Below, one piece after another: positions 17,266 to 26,128 of a stretch of 64,000 bases of DNA. The DNA comes from Gammaproteobacteria bacterium (lineage in GTDB: Bacteria; Pseudomonadota; Gammaproteobacteria; Pseudomonadales; Azotimanducaceae): NCBI GenBank assembly GCA_026706385.1, contig JAPOYV010000114.1, positions 124,001-188,000 on the forward strand, read 5' to 3'. The notes under the pieces were generated by a model, which did no database searches, had not been told where the DNA came from, and saw only the letters and a program-made list of their open reading frames with translations. A program made the position numbers and the translations under genes. Each line of letters opens with the position of its first letter. Position 1 is the stretch's first letter.

Positions 17266-17441
17266 GTCCGCGGATCCTCCTCAACTCCAACTTGCGAAGC
17301 CTACAACAACGCTCGCTGCGCGGCGACACGACACCGCGGCTGAGGCGGTGCCAGATCGTGTGCGGGCGAACTTTCCGCGACCTTGCGGCGTCCAAGACGC
17401 TATCATCCGAAGGTGCTCAGACGCGAGCGGCGGGGTGCGCG

Positions 17442-18989
17442 GTGGCTGACTTGCCCGCACAACACAGCAATGGCGAGCCTGGTGTCCCGGCCGCGGGGCC
17501 GATCCTTCCGTTCGCCTTCGCACGGGACTTCGGCGTCGTCGTTGTCGGCGGGCACGACGACGACCGGTTGACGGTGGTCTGCAAGGCGCAGCCGACGCTG
17601 ACCACGCTCGCCGAACTCAAACGCGTCACGAAGCGGCGCTTCGTCCTCAAGATCGTCTCCGAAGAGGAGTTCGAGGCCTGCCTTACAGATGCCTACGCCC
17701 GCGACGCGTCGGCCACCAAGCAAATGGTCGCCGACATCGGCGAGCACCTCGACTTGGCGAGCCTCGCCGACTCCGTGCCGGAGACGGAGGACCTCCTCGA
17801 CGCGGAGGCCGACGCACCGATCGTGCAGTTGATCAACGCCGTGCTCTCCGAGGCCATCCGCGAGGGGGCGTCGGATGTGCACATCGAGACCTTCGAGAAG
17901 GTTCTCCAGGTACGCTTCCGCGTCGATGGCGTGATGCGCGAGGTGGTCCAACCGAAGCGCGCGCTGGCACCGCTCCTCGTATCGCGCATCAAGGTGATGG
18001 CGAAGCTGGACATCGCCGAGAAACGGATCCCCCAGGATGGTCGCATCCCGCTTCGAATCGGCGGGCGGGAGGTCGACGTGCGGGTGTCCACGTTACCGAC
18101 GGGGAACGGGGAACGCGTCGTACTCCGCCTCCTGGACAAGCAAGCCGGCGCGCTGCAGCTGCCGAATCTCGGCATGGACGGTGCGACGCTCGCGCGGCTC
18201 CGCGGGGTGGTCGCCAGCCCGCACGGCATCTTCCTCGTCACCGGGCCGACCGGTTCCGGCAAGACGACCACCCTGTACGCGGCGATGGGTGAGCTGAACA
18301 GCGACGCCATCAACATCCTGACCATCGAGAACCCCATCGAATACAGCATCAAGGGCATCGGTCAGACGCAGGTGAACGAGAAGGCCGACATGACCTTCGC
18401 CCGCGGACTGCGCGCCATTCTGCGCCAGGACCCCGACGTCGTCATGGTCGGCGAGATCCGCGACTTGGAGACCGCGCAGACGGCCGTTCAGGCGAGTCTG
18501 ACTGGGCATCTGGTCATGTCCACGGTGCACACCAATACCGCCATCGGCGCGGTCACCCGGCTGGTCGACATGGGCGTCGAGCCGTTCCTGATCGCGTCCA
18601 GCATGGTCGGCGTCCTGGCCCAGCGGCTGGTGCGCACGCTGTGTGCGGCCTGCAAGGTCCCCGTCGAGCCGAGCCCGCTGGAGAAGCGCTTCCTGAACGG
18701 CCTGAACCCGGGTGCCCCGATCTACCGCGCCGAAGGCTGCGACGCCTGCGGGAACTCGGGGTTCCGCGGTCGCACCGGCATCTACGAACTGGTCACCATC
18801 GACGAGACCCTGCGCGGACTCATCCACGACCAGGCCTCCGAACAGGCCATGGCCGAGTACGCGCGCCGATATTCCCCCGGCATCGCAGACGATGGACGGC
18901 GGAAGGTCCTGGATGGCATCACGACGGTAAACGAGGTGATGCGCGTCAGTCTCGCGGACGAGGGCGCCTCGGAGCCGGGCGACTCCTAG
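17442..18989 (+). CDS. gspE: Type II secretion ATPase GspE
   Basis: The cytoplasmic ATPase powers assembly of the T2SS pseudopilus. The protein has an N-terminal GspE/PilB domain, Walker A G-P-T-G-S-G-K-T at 268-275, an Asp box and Walker B (D-P-D-V-V-M-V-G-E-I-R-D), and a zinc-binding pair C401/C404 with C433/C436. I chose the GTG at 17442 (515 aa). The frame is open upstream to 17292, but that stretch is Arg-rich and not GspE-like. It is the first gene of gspEFGHIJKLM, divergent from the DUF1592 gene. No gspC, gspD or gspN is in the window. Confidence 0.92.
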   Translation: MADLPAQHSNGEPGVPAAGPILPFAFARDFGVVVVGGHDDDRLTVVCKAQPTLTTLAELKRVTKRRFVLKIVSEEEFEACLTDAYARDASATKQMVADIGEHLDLASLADSVPETEDLLDAEADAPIVQLINAVLSEAIREGASDVHIETFEKVLQVRFRVDGVMREVVQPKRALAPLLVSRIKVMAKLDIAEKRIPQDGRIPLRIGGREVDVRVSTLPTGNGERVVLRLLDKQAGALQLPNLGMDGATLARLRGVVASPHGIFLVTGPTGSGKTTTLYAAMGELNSDAINILTIENPIEYSIKGIGQTQVNEKADMTFARGLRAILRQDPDVVMVGEIRDLETAQTAVQASLTGHLVMSTVHTNTAIGAVTRLVDMGVEPFLIASSMVGVLAQRLVRTLCAACKVPVEPSPLEKRFLNGLNPGAPIYRAEGCDACGNSGFRGRTGIYELVTIDETLRGLIHDQASEQAMAEYARRYSPGIADDGRRKVLDGITTVNEVMRVSLADEGASEPGDS

Positions 18990-19007
18990 CCCTTGTAAAG
19001 AGGCAGC

Positions 19008-20240
19008 ATGGCGGCGTTCGAATACACGGCGTTGGATGCCGGGGGCAGGCAGCGCAAAGGCGTGTTGGAGGGCGACAGCAGTCGCCAGGTCCGCCAACTC
19101 CTGCGCGACCAGGGGTTGTCGCCGATGTCCGTTGCGACCGCCAGCCGTCGCAACGGCGCACGCACTGCCAGCACGCCGATCCGTCGCCGGCTGTCGATCG
19201 GCGGCGCCGTCGCGCCTTTGGATCTTGCGCTCCTGACGCGGCAGTTGGCGACCTTGATCGCGGCCGGCCTGCCGGTCGAGGAGTCGTTGCACACGATCGC
19301 CCGGCAGAGCGACAAGCGGCGCCTGTCCGCCCTGGTGATGGACGTGCGCGGGCGGGTGCTCGAGGGTCATTCGCTGGCCGCGGCCCTCGGCGACTATCCG
19401 AACGCCTTCTCGTCGATGTACCGCTCGACCGTCGCCGCAGGCGAACAGTCCGGCTACCTCGATGCGGTGCTCGACAACCTCGCCGATCACACGGAGCAAC
19501 GGTTCGAATCCGTACGCAACGTGCAGATGGCGCTTTTCTATCCGGTGCTGCTCTTCGTGGTGTCCGTGATGATCATCGCTGGCCTGATGATCTACGTCGT
19601 GCCGCGCATCGTGGACGTGTTCGCGGACACGGGTCAGACGCTGCCGTTGTTGACGGTCGTGCTGATCGACATGAGCGATCTTCTGAGGCAGTACTGGTGG
19701 GTGCTCGTGACCTTCCTTGTCGGCGCGGCCATCGCCGTGCGCTGGCTGCGCGCCAACGCGGGCTTTCGGCTGTGGTGGGATCGACGCAAGTTGTCGATGC
19801 CCCTTGTCCGTCGGCTCGCGCGCGGCAGCAGCGCTAGTCGCTATGCCAGCACGCTCGCCATCCTGACATCGAGTGGCGTGCCCCTGGTGGACGCCATGAA
19901 GATCGCCACCGAGGTCGTGTCCAATACGTGGCTGAAGCGCGGCCTCGGGGGCGCGGTTCAGAGCGTGAGCGAGGGCAGCAGCTTGCGCGCGGCGCTGGAA
20001 GCGGTGGGGTACTTCCCGCCAATGTTCCTGCACATGATCGCTAGTGGCGAGGCGAGCGGTGAACTCGACGCGATGCTGGCCAAGGTGGCGGACTACCAGC
20101 AGCAGGAATTGACGCGGCTGGTGACCACGCTGGTGCAGTTGTTCCAGCCGCTGATGCTGCTGCTCATGGCGGGCATGGTCTTGATGATCGTGCTGGCCAT
20201 CCTGGTGCCGATCCTCAACATGAACCAATTGGTGGCTTGA
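19008..20240 (+). CDS. gspF: Type II secretion inner-membrane platform protein GspF
   Basis: This 410-residue protein has two repeated GspF/PilC cytoplasmic domains (about 70-193 and 273-395) and three membrane segments, around residues 180-200, 225-250 and 375-400. It anchors the GspE ATPase and the pseudopilus assembly platform in the inner membrane. It starts 18 bases after gspE with an AGAGG ribosome site. Length and layout are normal for the family. Confidence 0.93.
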   Translation: MAAFEYTALDAGGRQRKGVLEGDSSRQVRQLLRDQGLSPMSVATASRRNGARTASTPIRRRLSIGGAVAPLDLALLTRQLATLIAAGLPVEESLHTIARQSDKRRLSALVMDVRGRVLEGHSLAAALGDYPNAFSSMYRSTVAAGEQSGYLDAVLDNLADHTEQRFESVRNVQMALFYPVLLFVVSVMIIAGLMIYVVPRIVDVFADTGQTLPLLTVVLIDMSDLLRQYWWVLVTFLVGAAIAVRWLRANAGFRLWWDRRKLSMPLVRRLARGSSASRYASTLAILTSSGVPLVDAMKIATEVVSNTWLKRGLGGAVQSVSEGSSLRAALEAVGYFPPMFLHMIASGEASGELDAMLAKVADYQQQELTRLVTTLVQLFQPLMLLLMAGMVLMIVLAILVPILNMNQLVA

Positions 20241-20285
20241 CCGGACTAAGCGAATCGCCTAGGGGCGATTTCGATGGAGGGCGTG

Positions 20286-20726
20286 ATGCGAAAGAGGAGA
20301 GCGTTGGCGATGCACCGGCAAGCCGGCATGACGCTGATCGAGATCATGATGGTCGTGGTGATCATCGGCATCCTGGTCGCCGTGATCGTCCCCAACGTGA
20401 TCGGCTACGACGACGACGCCCGGGTCGCGGCGCAGCAGATGGAGATCCGCACGATCGGCAATGCGCTCGACATGTACCGGCTGCACAACGGCAACTATCC
20501 GTCGACGGACCAAGGCCTCGAAGCCTTGGTGTCGAAACCGAGCGGCTTCCCCGAGCCGCGGAACTGGGGACCGGATCCGTATCTCAGGAAATACCCGCTG
20601 GACCAGTGGGACAACGAGTACGTCTACGTCAGCGAGGGCCGCTCGTACCAACTGGTGTCGCTCGGGGCCGACGGGACCGAAGGCGGCGAAGGGGTGGACG
20701 CGGACATCAGTTCCGCGGACATCTGA
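20286..20726 (+). CDS. gspG: Major pseudopilin GspG
   Basis: This 146-residue type IV pilin-like protein has a class III signal cleaved after Gly in A-G/M-T-L-I-E, followed by the hydrophobic helix M-V-V-V-I-I-G-I-L. The C-terminal domain has the calcium-site region and the P-S-T-D-Q-G-L-E-A-L and W-G-P-D-P-Y-L motifs diagnostic of GspG. It polymerises as the main subunit of the T2SS pseudopilus. Three in-frame ATGs (20274, 20286, 20310) are possible; 20286 has GGAGGG five bases upstream. Confidence 0.93.
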   Translation: MRKRRALAMHRQAGMTLIEIMMVVVIIGILVAVIVPNVIGYDDDARVAAQQMEIRTIGNALDMYRLHNGNYPSTDQGLEALVSKPSGFPEPRNWGPDPYLRKYPLDQWDNEYVYVSEGRSYQLVSLGADGTEGGEGVDADISSADI

Positions 20727-20743
20727 GCCTACCGGGCAAGCCC

Positions 20744-21325
20744 ATGCCCGGTCGTCATGCCGGCTTCACGCTGCTGGAACTCTTGCTCGTGATGACCATC
20801 ATCGGCATCCTGGCGGCCACGGTCACCCTCGCCGTGTCGGATCCGGGAGCCCGCCAGCGCGTTCAGACGGAAGCCGAGCGCATAGCGCTCGCCGTCGAGT
20901 TGGCGCGCACGGCGGCGTTGACGCGCAACGAGATCTGGGGACTGTCTGTCAACTCGGCAGGCTACGCGTTTCAAACCTACGACCGGGAAGCAGACGAATG
21001 GCAGGTTCTCGACGAGCCGCCGTTCCTGCCGCGCCGCGCCGAGGACGGTTTGCTGTTCGCGGTACAGGCCGGACTCGGCGAGCGTCGGCAGAGGGACGAG
21101 GGCGGTGACGCCGCGCCGCCCTTCCTCGCGCGCTCGGACGACGATGCGGCGTCTCCGGCGGGACTTCCGAGCATCGCGATCCTGCCGGGGGGCGAGATCA
21201 CCCCGTTCGAAGTCGTCGTCTCGAGTGGCGACCTGCCGCCATGGTCGGCGCGTTCCGACGGGATTGCCCGCGTCCTGGCCGCGCCCCAGGGCGCATCGGT
21301 GGACGAATCGACCCGTGTCCGCTAA
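20744..21325 (+). CDS. gspH: Minor pseudopilin GspH
   Basis: This 193-residue protein starts at 20744 with a very short leader and a prepilin peptidase site (H-A-G/F-T-L-L-E), then the N-terminal pilin helix. The globular part contains the R-x-A-L-T-R-N-E segment seen in GspH. It is a low-abundance subunit of the pseudopilus. The gene lies 17 bases after gspG and overlaps gspI by 11 bases. A Glu/Asp/Arg-rich insertion of about 35 residues (around 105-140) is longer than I would expect. Confidence 0.88.
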   Translation: MPGRHAGFTLLELLLVMTIIGILAATVTLAVSDPGARQRVQTEAERIALAVELARTAALTRNEIWGLSVNSAGYAFQTYDREADEWQVLDEPPFLPRRAEDGLLFAVQAGLGERRQRDEGGDAAPPFLARSDDDAASPAGLPSIAILPGGEITPFEVVVSSGDLPPWSARSDGIARVLAAPQGASVDESTRVR

Positions 21326-21755
21326 GCCCACCGGACCGTTGGGTATCACGGCGCATCGCAGTTTTGGCCGCGCAGCCCGTTCGCGCGGGTTCACCTTGCT
21401 CGAACTCATGGTGGCGCTGGCCGTGCTGGCGATCGTCGCGATGGCCGTGTTCGGCCGTGGCGGCGACTCGGTACGCGACCTCTACACCATGGAGCAGCGT
21501 ACGCTGGCGCGCTGGGTCGCGGAGAACGAAGTCGCGCGGATGCGTCTTGAGCACCGTGGCAGCATCCAGGCCATCAGCCTCGGTACGGTGCGCCAGCGGG
21601 TGCGCCAGGGCGCCCGCTCGTGGCAGGTCGTCAAGGAGACGCAGTCGACATCCCATCCCTCGTTGCGCCGGGTCGAAGTGACGGTCTACGCCGTCGAGGA
21701 AGGCCGGGAAGTCGGGCCGCTGGACACCTTGGTCGCCTTCGTGGGGCGCTACTGA
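21315..21755 (+). CDS. gspI: Minor pseudopilin GspI
   Basis: This 146-residue protein has a prepilin cleavage site (S-R-G/F-T-L-L-E-L-M-V-A-L) after an unusually long 26-residue leader if the GTG at 21315 is used. The globular domain, with W-V-A-E-N-E and R-M-R, matches GspI. With GspJ and GspK it forms the tip complex that initiates the pseudopilus. It overlaps both neighbours (11 bases with gspH; TGATG with gspJ), which suggests coupled translation. Confidence 0.88.
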   Translation: MSAKPTGPLGITAHRSFGRAARSRGFTLLELMVALAVLAIVAMAVFGRGGDSVRDLYTMEQRTLARWVAENEVARMRLEHRGSIQAISLGTVRQRVRQGARSWQVVKETQSTSHPSLRRVEVTVYAVEEGREVGPLDTLVAFVGRY

Positions 21756-22447
21756 TGGCGCGGCGACGACACGGGTTCACGCTGCTGGAGATGCTCATCG
21801 CGCTCGGGGTATTCGCCGTGATCGGGGTCATGTCGAGCCAGATCCTCTCGGGGATCGTCGACCTGTCCGATACGGTCCGCGACCGTTCGGAGGAGTTGGA
21901 GGAACTGCAGCGGGCGATGTTCATCATCTCCCGCGACATCGAGCAGATGACGCGCCGGCCGGTGCGTGACGCGTTTGGCGACTCCACCGCCGCGATCATC
22001 ATCGGCGAGCCACTGATCGAGTTCACACGGCGCGGCTGGCAAAACCCCCTGCGATCACCACGTTCGGAATTGCAGCGGGTCGCCTACACGGTGGCCGACG
22101 GCGACCTCGTGCGTCAGTTCTGGCCGTTGCTCGACCGCGGGCCCGACACCGAGCCCATCGACCAGGTGTTGTTGCAGGGTGTCGCGGACGTCGAATTCCT
22201 GGCCCACGCGTCTCGGGGGGACGAGTTCCGCTATTGGCCCGTGGCCGTGAACGCGGACGACGATGAGAACGCGCTCGAGGCCATCGAGTTGCGGCTGGAC
22301 CACGCGGTCTACGGTCGCTTGGACCGACTGTGGCCGGTGGCGCCACCCGGAGACTTCCTGTCAGCGGGTGATCAGCCCGGCTTGCCGGGCACCGAGCGAC
22401 GGGACTCGGACGGTGAATTGGATCCGGACATGGAGCCCACGTCGTGA
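21755..22447 (+). CDS. gspJ: Minor pseudopilin GspJ
   Basis: This 230-residue pseudopilin has a short leader and cleavage site H-G/F-T-L-L-E-M-L-I-A, then the hydrophobic helix and a globular domain with R-D-I-E-Q-M-T-R-R-P-V-R-D-A typical of GspJ. It is part of the I-J-K tip complex. Start overlaps the gspI stop (TGATG) and its end overlaps the gspK start (GTGA). The C-terminal 30 residues are acidic and low in complexity. Confidence 0.9.
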   Translation: MARRRHGFTLLEMLIALGVFAVIGVMSSQILSGIVDLSDTVRDRSEELEELQRAMFIISRDIEQMTRRPVRDAFGDSTAAIIIGEPLIEFTRRGWQNPLRSPRSELQRVAYTVADGDLVRQFWPLLDRGPDTEPIDQVLLQGVADVEFLAHASRGDEFRYWPVAVNADDDENALEAIELRLDHAVYGRLDRLWPVAPPGDFLSAGDQPGLPGTERRDSDGELDPDMEPTS

Positions 22448-23445
22448 GCCGCCGGCAAAGGGGAGTGGCCCTTGTCAGCGTCCTGCTGGTCGTGGCCATA
22501 GCCACCGCGTTGGCCTACGCCATGGTAGACCGCCAGGGATTCACGATCGCGCACAGCCAGCAGACCCTAGCCGGATCCCAGGCCCGCCAGTTCGCCTTGG
22601 GCGGCGAGCAGTATGCGCGCCAGATCCTCCACTCCGATTGGGAAGACGAGGAGACACGCGAGATCGACACGTTGCTCGAAGAGTGGTCGGCGCCCGGCGA
22701 AGCGTTCGAGGTGCGTGGCGGCGCCCTTGAGATTCGCATCCAGGATCTCGAACGACGCTTCAACCTCAACGCCGTGGCCGGTGACCGCGAAGGCGCTCAG
22801 AACACCGCGCGCTTGAAGCGTCTGCTCACCGCGCTCCAAATCGATGCCAACCTCGCCGATCGCTGGGTGGACTGGGTCGATGCCGATCAGGACGTCACGG
22901 CGCTCGGCTCCGAAGACGTGGCCCACCTGATGGGTGATCCGCCACGCCGGGCCGCCAATCAACGCGCGGCCCACGTGTCCGAGTTCGTCGTCGCGACTGG
23001 TCTCGACGCCCAAGCCTTCGAACGGCTGCGACCGCACATCACGGTGCTGCCGATCGACGATCTGCACGTGAACGTCAATACCGCCAACGAGATCGTGCTC
23101 GGCACATTGGCGCCGAATTTCACAACCAGTCGGGCCCTGGGACTGGTCGAGCAGGAACGCGAAATCGCCCGCGTGGAAGACATCACCGGCACCCATCCGG
23201 AGCTCGGCGAGGCCGTGGCCGTGCTCACGGTGCAGAGCGCCTTCTTCAGGGTCCAGGCTCGCGCGGAGGTGGATGGCGCGCGCAGCGAATTGACCTCGCT
23301 CCTCCATCGCCATCCGGAGACCGGGGCGTTGACGCTGCTCTGGCGGAGTTACGGCGAGCGCTTCGAGGCGCTGGCCTGGCACGAACACGAGCCCGAGGAA
23401 TCCGAGGCAAACGGTACAATGCGCCAGCCGGATCGCCGGGGTTGA
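22444..23445 (+). CDS. gspK: Minor pseudopilin GspK
   Basis: This 333-residue protein has the GspK-type N-terminus (R-Q-R-G/V-A-L-V-S-V-L-L), where the residue after the cleavage site is not Phe, and the large helical insert domain with two SAM-like folds. D-L-E-R-R-F-N-L-N and V-N-V-N-T-A-N-E are family hallmarks. It caps the pseudopilus tip. Start is the GTG overlapping the gspJ stop. Confidence 0.9.
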   Translation: MSRRQRGVALVSVLLVVAIATALAYAMVDRQGFTIAHSQQTLAGSQARQFALGGEQYARQILHSDWEDEETREIDTLLEEWSAPGEAFEVRGGALEIRIQDLERRFNLNAVAGDREGAQNTARLKRLLTALQIDANLADRWVDWVDADQDVTALGSEDVAHLMGDPPRRAANQRAAHVSEFVVATGLDAQAFERLRPHITVLPIDDLHVNVNTANEIVLGTLAPNFTTSRALGLVEQEREIARVEDITGTHPELGEAVAVLTVQSAFFRVQARAEVDGARSELTSLLHRHPETGALTLLWRSYGERFEALAWHEHEPEESEANGTMRQPDRRG

Positions 23446-23459
23446 TTCGAGAACTGCCG

Positions 23460-24740
23460 ATGCTGCGACTCTTTGTACGGTTCACCAGCCCCGTCGATGG
23501 CATGCAGGAAGCCCTGCTCGACTGGCTGATCCGGGACGACGCGGATGGCGTCCAGGCCGAGGGGCGGACCGACCGGGCGGGGCTTGCGACGCTGGTCGCG
23601 GATGATGCGCCCTGGGCGACGGACCCGGCGCGCGTCGTTGCCTTCGTCCCGACCGCGGAGGTCGTCGCACTTCGCTGCGAAGTCCCGGGGCGTACAGCCG
23701 CCCAGTTGCGGCGCGCTGCGCGTTACGCGGTGGAGCCTTTCGTCACCGAGGACATCGACACGATGCACGTGGCCTGCGGCGCTTTGGCGCGTCACGAGCC
23801 CGTCCGTTGCCTGGTCACCCCGCACGCCGCCATGTGGGCCTGGCTCGATGTCCTTGGCGAGGCCGGCATCGCACCGGGCTGCATGACGCCGGAGGCCATG
23901 GCCCTGCCGACCGACGCCAATACGATCGCCGTGTTGTACGACGGCGACGACGCGCTGGTGCGTGCCGGCGATCAGTTGGCGAGCATCGACGCGGCGAATC
24001 TTGCCGCTGCCTTGACGTCCTTGCGCACGGATCTCGACGACGCCGACGGTGTCATGCTGCGCCAGATCAACGGCAGCCTGTCGGCGGTCGACCTGCGCGC
24101 GGCAGGCTTCGCCATCGACGAGGTCGAAAAGGTCGGGTCGCATGGTTCGGTGCTCGCGGACCTGGCGAGCGCTTTCGACGCGCGCCTCGCGATCGACCTG
24201 CTGCAGGGCGAGTTCACCGTCAAGCGGCGTGCCGGCGGGGCTTGGGCACGGTGGCGTCCGGCGGCCGTGCTCGCCGGAGCGTGGTTGGTGTTGGGGCTTC
24301 TCATTGCCGCGGCACAAGGCTTTTGGGCCAACCACCGGGCCGATGGCTACCGCGCCGAGGCCGTGGCGCTGTATCGCGACATCTACGGTGTCGACCGCGC
24401 GCCCGGCAACCCGGCGACCCGCATGCGCGTGCGCCTGGGCCAGGCGCCCGAGACGCGCCTTGGTTTCCATCGCCTCCTTGGCCACCTCGGCGTCGCCCTG
24501 TCCGATCTCTCCGGGAAGTACGAGCTGCGCAGCGTCTCCTACAACGAGCGCAGCGGTTTCGGCGCAGACGTCCTGGTGGCGGACTACGATGTCCTGGACG
24601 AGTTGAAGGCGGCGCTCGGCGAGCGCGGTGTGGATTTGGAGATCGTGTCCGCGGAGCAGCATGAGGATCGCGCGCGGGCCAGCATCCGCATCGCGGACCA
24701 CTGGATCGGTCCGGGCTGGGCGGGCAACCGGCGGGGCTAG
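23460..24740 (+). CDS. gspL: Type II secretion protein GspL
   Basis: The product is a bitopic inner-membrane protein of about 426 residues. It has a cytoplasmic actin-like domain that contacts GspE (about residues 1-230), one membrane segment near 260-285, and a periplasmic ferredoxin-like domain. It links the ATPase to GspM and the pseudopilus. An alternative TTG start at 23442 overlaps the gspK stop (TTGA) and would fit the overlapping style of this operon; the ATG at 23460 looks more conventional. Confidence 0.85.
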   Translation: MLRLFVRFTSPVDGMQEALLDWLIRDDADGVQAEGRTDRAGLATLVADDAPWATDPARVVAFVPTAEVVALRCEVPGRTAAQLRRAARYAVEPFVTEDIDTMHVACGALARHEPVRCLVTPHAAMWAWLDVLGEAGIAPGCMTPEAMALPTDANTIAVLYDGDDALVRAGDQLASIDAANLAAALTSLRTDLDDADGVMLRQINGSLSAVDLRAAGFAIDEVEKVGSHGSVLADLASAFDARLAIDLLQGEFTVKRRAGGAWARWRPAAVLAGAWLVLGLLIAAAQGFWANHRADGYRAEAVALYRDIYGVDRAPGNPATRMRVRLGQAPETRLGFHRLLGHLGVALSDLSGKYELRSVSYNERSGFGADVLVADYDVLDELKAALGERGVDLEIVSAEQHEDRARASIRIADHWIGPGWAGNRRG

Positions 24741-24743
24741 CAG

Positions 24744-25226
24744 GTGCTCAGAGCGCTCATCGACACGGTGCAGCCTTGGCGGGCTCGATTCAATGCCTTG
24801 TCTCCCCGCGAGCGGATGCTGGCACTCGGGTGCGCTGCAGCGGTCGGCATCGCGCTCCTCTATGGCGCGATCGCACCCCTGGTCGAGTTCCGCGCAACGG
24901 CGATCGAGCGCCAGGCCCGCGAGTTCCAGGACCTCATGTGGATGCAGGACAACCGTGCCCAGGCCGAGGCCCGCGCAGCGGACGCGGCAGCCACGTCGCA
25001 GGCGAGAATGTCGACCATCAACGCCGCTGCCAAGGCGGTCGATCTCCCGTTGCGACGCATCCAGCCCGAGGCCAACGGTTTCAGCGTGCAGGTCGACCGC
25101 CAGCCGTTCGACAAGGTGATCCGCTGGACGGACGCCTTGGAGAGCCGGCACGGCATCGAGATCGTGAGCGCGACCGTGGACCTGCACGAACCCGGGATCG
25201 TGAACGCCCGGTTCAGTCTGCGCTGA
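24744..25226 (+). CDS. gspM: Type II secretion protein GspM
   Basis: This 160-residue protein has a short cytoplasmic start including L-S-P-R-E-R, typical of GspM, one membrane segment at about 25-45 and a periplasmic ferredoxin-like domain after a coiled-coil-like stretch. It stabilises GspL in the inner-membrane platform. GTG start four bases after gspL. gspN, which often follows gspM, is absent; the next gene is unrelated. Confidence 0.87.
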   Translation: MLRALIDTVQPWRARFNALSPRERMLALGCAAAVGIALLYGAIAPLVEFRATAIERQAREFQDLMWMQDNRAQAEARAADAAATSQARMSTINAAAKAVDLPLRRIQPEANGFSVQVDRQPFDKVIRWTDALESRHGIEIVSATVDLHEPGIVNARFSLR

Positions 25227-25234
25227 GCTCGGCC

Positions 25235-26119
25235 TTGAGACTCGCGTACGCCGCAGCGGCACTGCTGCTGTCTGTCCACGGGGCCGCGGGACCCTTGGTT
25301 CTGCAGACCGACTTCGGCCTCGAGGATCATGCCGTCGCCGCCATGCGCGGCGTGGCCCGGCGGGTCGCGCCCGGACTCGTTGTCGACGACCTGACCCACG
25401 AGATCCCGGCCTTCGACATCTGGCAAGCCGCCTACCGGTTGCACGCGGTGGTCAACTACTGGCCGTCGGACACCGTCTTCGTCTCGGTCGTCGACCCGGG
25501 GGTCGGCTCGGACCGCGAGTCGGTGGTCGCACGGTTGGCGAACGGACAACTGGTCGTGACACCGAACAACGGCACGCTCACGCTGCTGCACGACGGCGTC
25601 GGCGTCGTTGCGGTTCGGCGGATCGATGAGAGCAAGCATCGGCTGCCGGGGTCGGAGCGATCGCATACCTTCCATGGGCGAGACCTTTATGCGCATGTCG
25701 GCGCGTTGCTGGCGAGCGGCAAGCTGCGTTTCGAGGAGGCGGGCGAGGCGACGCAAGCCGTGCGCCTCGACTACCAGCGCCCGACGATCGAAGCGAATCG
25801 ACTGGTGGGCAATATCCCGGTGCTCGACGTGCACTTCGGCAACATCTGGACGAACCTGCCGGCCGACTGGAAGGCGCTGACCCTGGGTGTGCGCTACCGG
25901 GTCACGATCACGGGCCCGGACGGGGCGCGTCGATTCGCGGATGACGTGCCGTTCGCGCGGACCTTCGCCGACGTTGGCATGGGCGAAGCCGTGCTCTACG
26001 TCAACAGCGTCGGCAAGATCGCAGTGGCGCTCAACCAGGCGAGTTTCGCGGAACGCTTCGACATCGCGTCCGGCCCCGGGTGGCGGGTGCTCGTCGAGGC
26101 GCTACCGGCCTTGGAGTGA
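25235..26119 (+). CDS. SAM hydroxide adenosyltransferase (DUF62) with signal peptide
   Basis: This 294-residue protein belongs to the DUF62 family, which hydrolyses S-adenosylmethionine to adenosine and methionine. Visible hallmarks are the N-terminal T-D-F-G-L motif, V-V-D-P-G-V-G, T-P-N-N-G-T and T-F-H-G-R-D. Unusually, the frame begins with a typical signal peptide (M-R-L-A-Y-A-A-A-A-L-L-L-S-V-H-G-A-A), suggesting a periplasmic enzyme; most relatives are cytosolic. The TTG start at 25235 lies eight bases after gspM, so it is probably the last gene of the secretion operon. Its periplasmic role is unknown. Confidence 0.85.
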   Translation: MRLAYAAAALLLSVHGAAGPLVLQTDFGLEDHAVAAMRGVARRVAPGLVVDDLTHEIPAFDIWQAAYRLHAVVNYWPSDTVFVSVVDPGVGSDRESVVARLANGQLVVTPNNGTLTLLHDGVGVVAVRRIDESKHRLPGSERSHTFHGRDLYAHVGALLASGKLRFEEAGEATQAVRLDYQRPTIEANRLVGNIPVLDVHFGNIWTNLPADWKALTLGVRYRVTITGPDGARRFADDVPFARTFADVGMGEAVLYVNSVGKIAVALNQASFAERFDIASGPGWRVLVEALPALE

Positions 26120-26128
26120 CGCGACCCG

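Noticed and set aside
18093-20228. 711-codon minus-strand ORF
   Set aside because: Antisense of gspE and gspF; His/Arg/Gln-rich composition is typical of a shadow frame in GC-rich DNA.
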